Shown here: in pieces, positions 1 through 5,323 of the stretch
Numbering within the stretch: the stretch's first letter is position 1
Layout: every line of letters starts with the position of its first letter
From: Bifidobacterium breve
Lineage (GTDB): Bacteria > Actinomycetota > Acidimicrobiia > Acidimicrobiales > Ilumatobacteraceae
Direction: 5' to 3'
Length of the DNA stretch: 5,323 nucleotides
Assembly: GCA_945871625.1 (NCBI GenBank)
Contig: CAMBWL010000068.1
Span: 1 to 5,323, forward strand
Position numbers and translations under genes: made by a program
Notes under the pieces: model-generated
Told to the model about the DNA's origin: nothing
What the model saw: the letters and a program-made list of their open reading frames with translations, nothing else
Databases searched by the model: none

Positions 1-9
1 TGCTGTGCT

Positions 10-1917
10 TTACTCGAGAGCCCAACCGTAAGCCGCGAACAAAACAATCACGCCACCGATCACCGAAATCAAGTGCGAATAAATCAGACCAAATGTGATC
101 CCTGGCAAACCGAACGCCAGCACGATTGGCCAATACGACGGTGAGGGCATGTGAATGTGCTTGTCGGCGTTGCGTTCTTGCTCGGCCATAATTTCTTCGG
201 CTGTTCTGACTTGTGTCATCGTGTGAGTCACTGGGTCTTCTTCGTATTTTTGATGGAAGAAGTCGTCAAGGTGATGCACGGTTGGGACGACGTCAAAGTT
301 GTGTTCTTTCGGAGGATTCGTCGTCATCCACTCGAGACTGCGGGCATTCCATGGGTCGAGCGGCGCCTTTTGTGGGTTGCGCGCAGTAATCACGACATTG
401 ATCAAGAACATCAAAATTCCGACTGCAAGAACGAACGAGCCGATTGAGGCGATCAAGTTCCAGAAAGCAAGGTTAAAGAAACCCTCACCCGCGCGGGCTT
501 CGGTCCATTGGTACATTCGGCGTGGCTGACCTTGAAGACCGAGAATGTGCATCGGACCGAAAGTCAGGTTGCGGCCGAGGATCATCAACCAGAAGTTCCA
601 AGAGCCCAGTTTTTCGTTGAGCATCTTGCCGAAAACTTTTGGCCACCAGTAATAAAAACCAGAGAAGATACCCAACACGGCACCACCGAACAACACATAA
701 TGAAAGTGCGCAACGATGTAATAAGTATCTGTTTGCTGAGTATCAGACGGGGCGACCGCGTGAGTTACACCCGAGAGACCACCGACGGTGAACAACACGA
801 TCAAACCAATCGCGAATTTCATCGCCGTGGTGAACCACAACTTGCCACCCCACATCGTGAGCGTCCAGTTGATGATTTTGACACCAGTTGGCACGGCGAT
901 CGCCATCGTCGTCAACGAGAAAACGGCTACAGATACCGGCCCAAGGCCCGAGGCAAACATGTGGTGAGCCCAGACACCCCAACCCACGAAACCGATTGCC
1001 GCACCAGAGAAAACAACAAACGGATAACCAAACAGTGGTTTGCGTGAAAACACTGGCAACACCTCGGACACGATGCCGAACGATGGCAGGATCAGCACAT
1101 AAACCTCGGGGTGACCGAAAATCCAGAACAAGTGCTGCCACAACAACGGATCGGCACCCGCCGCGACATCAAAAAATTGAGCACCGAAGTTGCGCTGAAA
1201 CGAGAGCAAGAACAACGCGACAGTAATAACTGGAATTGCGAACAACAACAGAAACTGCACGACTGTGATCATCCATGTGAAGATCGGCATCTTCATCAGC
1301 GACATGCCGGGCGCACGCATGTTTAAAACGGTGATGATCAAGTTGATTGCACCAGTCAGCGAAGCGATACCAGCAATCTGCAAACCGAGTGCCCAAAAGT
1401 CGACGCCATTTGATGGTGAGAAGACTGGGCCAGAGTTGGGCGCGTACATGAACCAGCCGCCGTCTGCTGCTCCACCCAAGAACCACGCCAAGTTCAAGAA
1501 AATGCCGCCAAACAGCAACGCCCAGAAGCCGAAAGCATTGAGACGCGGAAACGCGACATCGCGTGCGCCGATTTGTAGCGGAACAAAGTAGTTGGCGAAC
1601 CCTGCGGCCATCGGCATGACGAACAAGAACACCATCGTTGTGGCGTGCATCGTAAACATCTGGTTGTATAGATCGGCGTTGAGAACTTTGCCGTTTGGTG
1701 CGGCAAGTTGCAATCTGATTAATAGTGCTTCGACACCGCCAATAATGAAAAAAAACATTGCCGTAGCGCCGTACATGATGCCGAGTTTTTTATGGTCGAC
1801 GGTGAACACCCACGAACGCCAGCCAGTGGCCGACACGGGTCGCTTGAGTGATCCGTAAGTCGTTGTCGGGGTAACAATTGCTGGGACTGTTGGTGCTGGA
1901 CGTTCGATGAGGGCCAT
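10..1917 (-). CDS. ctaD: Cytochrome c oxidase subunit I (aa3/caa3 type), complete
   Basis: This is the catalytic subunit of the terminal oxidase. It sits in the plasma membrane, reduces O2 to water and pumps protons. It has 635 residues. All metal ligands are visible: H91 (heme a, in TMHATTM), H269 of GHPEVY with the cross-linking Y273 and E271, H318-H319 (CuB, in WAHHM), and H404 (heme a3) and H406 (heme a) in AHFHY. GARD (D120) and N127 fit the D channel and K347 in PTGVK fits the K channel, so this is an A1-type oxidase. After the twelve-helix core (to about residue 513) comes a hydrophilic segment (515-590), then an extra C-terminal hairpin (about 595-632) starting PSYWP, which resembles a subunit IV module. 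The ATG start follows the ctaC stop after 21 nt, with only a weak purine-rich stretch as ribosome site. It is the last gene before the left edge; its TAA stop is at 10-12. Identity is essentially certain. Confidence 0.97.
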   Translation of the reverse strand: MALIERPAPTVPAIVTPTTTYGSLKRPVSATGWRSWVFTVDHKKLGIMYGATAMFFFIIGGVEALLIRLQLAAPNGKVLNADLYNQMFTMHATTMVFLFVMPMAAGFANYFVPLQIGARDVAFPRLNAFGFWALLFGGIFLNLAWFLGGAADGGWFMYAPNSGPVFSPSNGVDFWALGLQIAGIASLTGAINLIITVLNMRAPGMSLMKMPIFTWMITVVQFLLLFAIPVITVALFLLSFQRNFGAQFFDVAAGADPLLWQHLFWIFGHPEVYVLILPSFGIVSEVLPVFSRKPLFGYPFVVFSGAAIGFVGWGVWAHHMFASGLGPVSVAVFSLTTMAIAVPTGVKIINWTLTMWGGKLWFTTAMKFAIGLIVLFTVGGLSGVTHAVAPSDTQQTDTYYIVAHFHYVLFGGAVLGIFSGFYYWWPKVFGKMLNEKLGSWNFWLMILGRNLTFGPMHILGLQGQPRRMYQWTEARAGEGFFNLAFWNLIASIGSFVLAVGILMFLINVVITARNPQKAPLDPWNARSLEWMTTNPPKEHNFDVVPTVHHLDDFFHQKYEEDPVTHTMTQVRTAEEIMAEQERNADKHIHMPSPSYWPIVLAFGLPGITFGLIYSHLISVIGGVIVLFAAYGWALE

Positions 1918-1938
1918 GGTTGTGCTCTGTTTCTTGGG

Positions 1939-3189
1939 TTACTTCAGGGTTACGAGGTATGCGACAAGTTTGTTGATGTCATCTTCACTGAGTGCCAAAT
2001 AAGGCATGCCGCGATATTTGCCGTTGCTGACCGCGAGATCGGCTGGGTTGGCGTACATCGGCTTGACTTCTGGTGCGTTGCGCAACCAGGCGCGAAGATC
2101 TTTTTGATTCAAACATTGTTCGGTTACGCCGGCCAAGTATTTTGTGCCAATAGTGTCGCTTGGTGCGTTCCAAACTTCGTCTCGGCACTGCTTCGACAGC
2201 AGATTGAACATCGCCCCAGCAAAAGTGTTGCGCGACATTAGGTGCGACAAGTTTGGTGCGGCTCCCGACCAGACATTTTCATCAGGTGCAGCGATTGCTG
2301 GCGTGCCGTCGGCGCGAGTCAAACCGTTGACTTGGTGGCAGCGCACGCATTGATTCAAAAACACTTCTTCGCCCTGCTTGGCCAATGTGTCTTTGGCTGG
2401 CGCGACATACGGCGCCTGCTGATTGGCGACCCACTTGGCAAAATCTTCTTTGCTCAGCGCGACTGCTTCCATTCGCATGTTGGCGTGGGAAAGACCGCAG
2501 AACTCGGTGCATTGACCGGTATAGATGCCTGGCTCGTCGGCTTCGAGGCGCAAAGTATGAATTCGACCAGGCACAGCATCACGTTTGCCGTTCAATGCGG
2601 GTATCCAATAAGAGTGAATGACGTCTCGACTGGTTTCGCGCAACAAAACTTTTGTACCGACCGGCATCACGAGTTGACCTGATGAGATGATCGGTTGGGT
2701 GATGCCGAATTCGTTTTGTACTGGGTAGTCGTACTCCCACCACCACTGTTGACCGGTGACGTTGATGATCATCTCGGTATCGTCAGTTTTTGCCAGTTTA
2801 AATATCGCCCCAAATGTGAACACCGAAACGACAGCAAGAATTAGTGCGGGGATGATTGTCAGAGTTATTTCGAGGGCTGGCTTGCCGTGAGTTTGTTCTG
2901 GTATCGGTTGACCGCGATCACGATATTTGATCATGGTATAAATGACCGCGACCGCAACGATTAAACCAATAACTCCGGCAACTGCAAAAACCGGCTGCTG
3001 TAGATCGTCGATCAGTTTGGAGTTTGGGCCTTTGGGTTGCCAAGTGTCCTGCGGTGCGTTTGTTGCGCAACTCGCGGACAGCGCCGAAATGCCACCAACG
3101 ACAATCAGCGATCTAAAAACTCTTCGTGACATATCTCGCACGCTAGCGATTGTTGCACTCAGCCGAATGTCGAACTGCCTGCGACTCAC
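1939..3189 (-). CDS. ctaC: Cytochrome c oxidase subunit II with fused C-terminal cytochrome c
   Basis: This is the electron-entry subunit of a caa3-type oxidase. Numbering is from the GTG at 3189. It has a signal-like segment with a possible but imperfect lipobox (LSASC, Cys41), two membrane helices (about 66-88 and 106-130), the aromatic QWWWEYDYP (147-156), and a CuA cupredoxin domain with H192 (HSYWIP), C227, E229, C231, H235 and M238. A class I cytochrome c domain follows, with heme attachment CVRCH at 281-285. The probable axial Met is M395 (RGMPYLALSEDD), with M378 as an alternative. An insertion around 325-364 carries two extra cysteines, C335 and C359. The GTG start gives a 4-nt GTGA overlap with the upstream stop, suggesting translational coupling. 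The ATG at 3132 (residue 20) is a serious alternative because it begins directly with a compact Arg-rich signal peptide. Function is certain; the exact start is not. Confidence 0.95.
   Translation of the reverse strand: MSRRQFDIRLSATIASVRDMSRRVFRSLIVVGGISALSASCATNAPQDTWQPKGPNSKLIDDLQQPVFAVAGVIGLIVAVAVIYTMIKYRDRGQPIPEQTHGKPALEITLTIIPALILAVVSVFTFGAIFKLAKTDDTEMIINVTGQQWWWEYDYPVQNEFGITQPIISSGQLVMPVGTKVLLRETSRDVIHSYWIPALNGKRDAVPGRIHTLRLEADEPGIYTGQCTEFCGLSHANMRMEAVALSKEDFAKWVANQQAPYVAPAKDTLAKQGEEVFLNQCVRCHQVNGLTRADGTPAIAAPDENVWSGAAPNLSHLMSRNTFAGAMFNLLSKQCRDEVWNAPSDTIGTKYLAGVTEQCLNQKDLRAWLRNAPEVKPMYANPADLAVSNGKYRGMPYLALSEDDINKLVAYLVTLK
3186..3189 (-). other. GTGA stop-start overlap between the IV-like gene and ctaC
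   Basis: On the minus strand GTGA holds a possible GTG start of ctaC and the TGA stop of the preceding gene. Such 4-nt overlaps usually mean coupled translation. The upstream bases include GAGTTGG, a poor ribosome site. If the ATG at 3132 is the true ctaC start, the two genes are instead separated by 53 nt. Confidence 0.5.
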
Positions 3190-4310
3190 GGCACAACCAA
3201 CTCAATCTTTTTTTCTTCGGCGCCAGCAATATATAGGTAATAAACGTTTTCAACGCTTGACGGCTTGGAGAACTTCAGAGTCAGGCTCTGCTCGGCACCG
3301 GTAGCAACCAACTGAGTGCAGGTTTCGTCTGCGTGTGACTCGCCTTCAGCTGATTTGTCAGTCGCCTTGTCACCACCGATATGGGCAACCAATCTGAACT
3401 CGCCTTCAGTCGCGTTGCGAAAAATAATGTTCGTCGGGATAGACCGACCAACTGTGAGAGATTTTTGTGGCTCGGATAGACCTTGAATATTGGCGATGAG
3501 TTCGCCGTCTTGGTAAGTAACTGTTGCTGAGACAGAACTACGCAAAGACAAGGTGCCTTCTGCAAGTTTGTCATAATATTTTGATTCCTCAGGGCCGCAT
3601 TCGGCGTGCGAGAAATGCTTTTCGGCGGCGGCTTCGACAAGTTCGTCGCGCTCACCCGAAACCGCACTCGCAACACCGCCGGCGACGATGCCCAGTGCGC
3701 CGAGCGCACAGATTGCTGCGCCGACTGAACGCTTCATGTTTGGCTTAATCGCAAACAATGCTCCGGCAATTAAAACCAAGGCACCTGCGACGATGAACAA
3801 AACTGCGCCAGTTGATTTATTGACGGTCAACATTATTCGCGAGAACGAAAAGATCACAACGCCCAGGCCAACTGCAGCCAAAACTGGAAACTCGATCGGG
3901 TTGAGCACTCGCTTGCGGGCCGAGGAGTTATGAATTGCGTCAGTTGATGCTCGCTCGCTCCATGCTTGCACCATCCACTCACTGAGTGCGGCCAGCAACA
4001 TCACGACACCGCCAAAAAAAACGATAGATGATGTGACCAGACCCAAAACCAGAAACACGACGCCGATGGCAGAAACCAATGGCCACATGCTTTGAGTAAC
4101 TAGATCCGAAGTTGAAGTATTGGCGTCGCGAGTGGTGCCGTCACTTGTGAACGCCGCCAAACCGGCCAGCAATGCACCAACTGCGATCAAGAAACTAATC
4201 CCAACGCCACTGAGCGCAAATTTTTCGAACGATGCGTACGACATGATCAGCGCAACGATTGAAAGCACCGTCACCCCAAAGAAATATTTAAAGCCAGTCG
4301 AAAACATCAT
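3186..4310 (-). CDS. Membrane protein: subunit IV (CtaF)-like N-terminus plus cupredoxin-like C-terminal domain
   Basis: This 374-residue protein has no name I recognise. The N-terminal part (about 1-117) has helices near 9-27 and 35-55, a polar linker, then SMWP (74-77) leading into a hairpin (77-93 and 96-116). This layout, with a WP motif before the third helix, resembles actinobacterial cytochrome c oxidase subunit IV (CtaF). Three more hydrophobic segments follow (about 141-161, 168-188, 195-217). A soluble, probably extracytoplasmic, region then starts with HFSHAEC (232-238). Residues about 260-374 are beta-rich and end like a cupredoxin (SLTLKFSKP, KKIELVVP), but the usual Cys-x(n)-His-x(n)-Met copper ligands are not seen. 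C238 and C331 could pair. It lies between a subunit III-like gene and ctaC, overlapping ctaC by 4 nt if ctaC starts at its GTG. Start: ATG at 4310, immediately followed by a second ATG (4307) and two bases after the upstream stop. The coding call is strong; the role in oxidase assembly or structure is inferred. Confidence 0.88.
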   Translation of the reverse strand: MMFSTGFKYFFGVTVLSIVALIMSYASFEKFALSGVGISFLIAVGALLAGLAAFTSDGTTRDANTSTSDLVTQSMWPLVSAIGVVFLVLGLVTSSIVFFGGVVMLLAALSEWMVQAWSERASTDAIHNSSARKRVLNPIEFPVLAAVGLGVVIFSFSRIMLTVNKSTGAVLFIVAGALVLIAGALFAIKPNMKRSVGAAICALGALGIVAGGVASAVSGERDELVEAAAEKHFSHAECGPEESKYYDKLAEGTLSLRSSVSATVTYQDGELIANIQGLSEPQKSLTVGRSIPTNIIFRNATEGEFRLVAHIGGDKATDKSAEGESHADETCTQLVATGAEQSLTLKFSKPSSVENVYYLYIAGAEEKKIELVVP

Positions 4311-4319
4311 CCCTACTTT
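4305..4319 (-). promoter_or_regulatory. Stop/start junction with tandem ATG codons
   Basis: On the minus strand the upstream gene ends in AAGTAGGGATGATG. The TAG stop is followed by GG and then two consecutive ATG codons (4310 and 4307). The stop-embedded GTAGGG lies 3 nt before the second ATG, so it may help re-initiation, although the spacing is short. This supports starting the downstream protein at MMFSTG rather than at a longer in-frame start (4373) inside the upstream gene. Coupled translation is inferred. Confidence 0.5.
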
Positions 4320-4927
4320 TGAACGTAAACCACGAACCACAATGCCGCGAAAATTGCCGACACTACATAGCAATAAAGCGCATGAGCCGAAACTAAATCA
4401 CGATCGCCAGCACGACCGGCGATCGACCTGAACAATGCGAGAAGTGTGAAGCCCATGCACACAATGATGACCACCAACATTGTTGCCGTCACTGCATAAA
4501 ACATTGTCATGTAACTGCCATCGCGCACACCAATGCCCATTTGCGTATACACCGCAAGTTGCGCGTTGACCAATGCGATCTCGGTCAACAACACGACGCC
4601 GAGAGCCAAAGATACGTGCTTTGAGTCGTTGCGACGCGATGAATAAACCGCCCACTGCGCCATGACGCAAGTAATCACGAAAGTCATCATCATCGTGTTG
4701 GTTGCGACTTCTGGAATCTTGATGTTCTCTGGTAACCAGTCACTCAACATCTTGCTGCCGTCTGGTGATTCACGCAGCGGCGCATTTGCCCTGAAGTCAA
4801 GCCAAATTGCCAGCATCGAACCGATCAACATTGCGCTGACGGCTGAAAGCAAACCTGCAACAACGAGCGCTGGTCGGCGCATGACGACTGTTGGTCCGGC
4901 GCCGAGTGCGGTTGCTGAAGTGTTCAT
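4313..4927 (-). CDS. Divergent cytochrome c oxidase subunit III-like membrane protein
   Basis: This 204-residue protein has five predicted membrane helices (about 20-44, 74-94, 103-127, 138-167, 176-202), the size and layout of short bacterial subunit III (CtaE/CoxC). Family landmarks are still readable: PEVATNT before helix 2 (compare LP.VNT), a Glu in helix 3 (E117, LLTEIALVNAQ), YMTMFYAVT entering helix 4 (compare FY.LTG), and AHALYCYVV at helix 5 (compare YWHFVD). The His-rich signatures are gone: the family's GFHGLHV-like stretch reads ATMLVVI here, and YWHFVD reads YCYVVS. It starts at an ATG 6 nt after the upstream stop without a clear Shine-Dalgarno and ends 2 nt before the next gene. 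Subunit III normally binds lipid and stabilises proton uptake by subunit I, and carries no metal. It could serve as subunit III for the canonical oxidase downstream or belong to a separate assembly. Family assignment is likely, not certain. Confidence 0.8.
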   Translation of the reverse strand: MNTSATALGAGPTVVMRRPALVVAGLLSAVSAMLIGSMLAIWLDFRANAPLRESPDGSKMLSDWLPENIKIPEVATNTMMMTFVITCVMAQWAVYSSRRNDSKHVSLALGVVLLTEIALVNAQLAVYTQMGIGVRDGSYMTMFYAVTATMLVVIIVCMGFTLLALFRSIAGRAGDRDLVSAHALYCYVVSAIFAALWFVVYVQK

Positions 4928-4933
4928 GTCGCT

Positions 4934-5323
4934 TTAACCGTTCACACTTTCAAAAAGATCTGCAGATGTTGCGGTGCTGATCGTGCCCGAGCGAAATGAT
5001 TTCGCCGCGAGTGCGAAAAATAAAGTCACGACGAGTGCCATAAGCGCATGACCAGCAGCAACGAGTGAGTTCCATAACCAAATCGGGCCGGAGTAAACAA
5101 AGTCGTTTGCTAACGAAGCTGGCTGGTCGGCAAAACCGGCGATGAAATATGGCAACGACGCCAACACAGTGGCAAAAAAACCAAGCAGGCCGAGACCAAG
5201 AACTGGTTTGGACGGAATTTCTCTGCCCCAAATTCGAGGTCCGAAATGGGCGACGGCACCGATGCCGCTGAGCAACACTCCGTAACAAATATAAACCAAC
5301 ACGCCTTCTTCAAAAACCGTGTT
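4934..5323 (-). CDS. Divergent heme-copper oxidase subunit I-like protein, C-terminal part (gene runs off the right edge)
   Basis: The frame is open to the window edge, so only the last 129 residues are seen (visible residue 1 is at 5323). They correspond to the last two helices of subunit I. GPRIWGREIPSKP matches WPKVFGKMLNEKL of the complete ctaD in this window, PYFIAGFADQP matches PMHILGLQGQP, and IWLWNSLVAAG matches LAFWNLIASIG. The match is clear but divergent. With ungapped alignment back from Pro29, the two heme-binding histidines of HFH fall on Gly7 and Leu9, so at least heme a and a3 ligation in this helix is lost. An internal GTG at 5302 could be mistaken for the start, but the upstream codons continue without a stop and the conserved helix would be cut. 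The gene is followed after 6 nt by the subunit III-like gene. A type of its own (inactive paralog) or a very divergent oxidase are both possible; the missing N-terminal part is needed to tell. Confidence 0.75.
   Translation of the reverse strand, partial: NTVFEEGVLVYICYGVLLSGIGAVAHFGPRIWGREIPSKPVLGLGLLGFFATVLASLPYFIAGFADQPASLANDFVYSGPIWLWNSLVAAGHALMALVVTLFFALAAKSFRSGTISTATSADLFESVNG

Noticed and set aside
1..9. Possible terminator after ctaD
   Set aside because: Only nine bases follow the stop codon within the window, too few to judge. No hairpin or T-run can be seen.
508..1047. Plus-strand open frame of 179 codons antisense to ctaD
   Set aside because: Its product is Arg/His/Asp-rich with no recognisable domain, and it lies entirely opposite the highly conserved core of ctaD. 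It is a by-product of the codon pattern of the real gene.
1918..1938. Possible promoter in the ctaC-ctaD gap
   Set aside because: At 21 nt the gap is too short for a full promoter and shows no -10/-35 pattern. Read-through from ctaC is the simpler view.
2242..2682. Plus-strand open frame of 146 codons opposite ctaC
   Set aside because: It runs antisense to the CuA and cytochrome c coding region, has no family features and no ribosome site. It is a shadow of ctaC.
4311..4373. Longer N-terminus of the IV-like protein starting at 4373
   Set aside because: It would overlap the subunit III-like gene by about 60 nt and adds a sequence with no membrane or domain features. The tandem ATG at 4310/4307 directly after the upstream stop fits better.
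4934..5302. Treating the right-edge fragment as a complete 122-residue gene starting with GTG
   Set aside because: The frame continues upstream to the window edge without a stop, and the start would fall inside a conserved helix of subunit I. It is better read as the 3' end of a longer gene.

Overview
The window is one tightly packed minus-strand gene block, read right to left, encoding aerobic terminal oxidase components of the heme-copper cytochrome c oxidase family. Five genes are visible. In transcription order they are: the 3' end of a divergent subunit I-like gene (open at the right edge), a divergent subunit III-like gene, an unusual multi-domain membrane protein (subunit IV-like N-terminus, extra membrane segments, cupredoxin-like C-terminus), a canonical subunit II (CtaC) with a fused cytochrome c domain, and a canonical, complete A-type subunit I (CtaD). 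Junctions are short: 6 nt, 2 nt, a 4-nt overlap and 21 nt. No internal promoter or terminator is evident, so this is probably one operon whose promoter lies beyond the right edge.

The organism is most likely an actinobacterium, and I would guess the class Acidimicrobiia (Ilumatobacter-like aquatic lineages). The reasons are the caa3-type CtaC-cytochrome c fusion, a CtaF-like hairpin (a subunit typical of Actinobacteria), the style of the CtaD N-terminus, and a cytochrome c domain with a Cys-containing insertion that I associate with that group. Base composition is moderate, roughly half G+C, and Shine-Dalgarno motifs are weak. This assignment is inference from protein style, not a database match.

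The canonical pair has everything needed for proton-pumping oxygen reduction. Cytochrome c-derived electrons enter through the CtaC heme c and CuA, then pass to heme a and the heme a3-CuB centre of CtaD. The three upstream genes are more interesting. They look like degenerate counterparts of subunits I, III and IV. In the visible C-terminal part of the subunit I-like protein, the positions of the two histidines that bind heme a and heme a3 hold Gly and Leu. The subunit III-like protein lacks the family's His-rich signatures. The third protein joins a CtaF-like module to a C-terminal domain that resembles a cupredoxin without its copper ligands. They may form an accessory, redox-inactive membrane module attached to the canonical oxidase, or part of a separate complex.

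There is no RNA gene, mobile element, CRISPR array or long repeat, and no non-coding stretch longer than about 20 nt.
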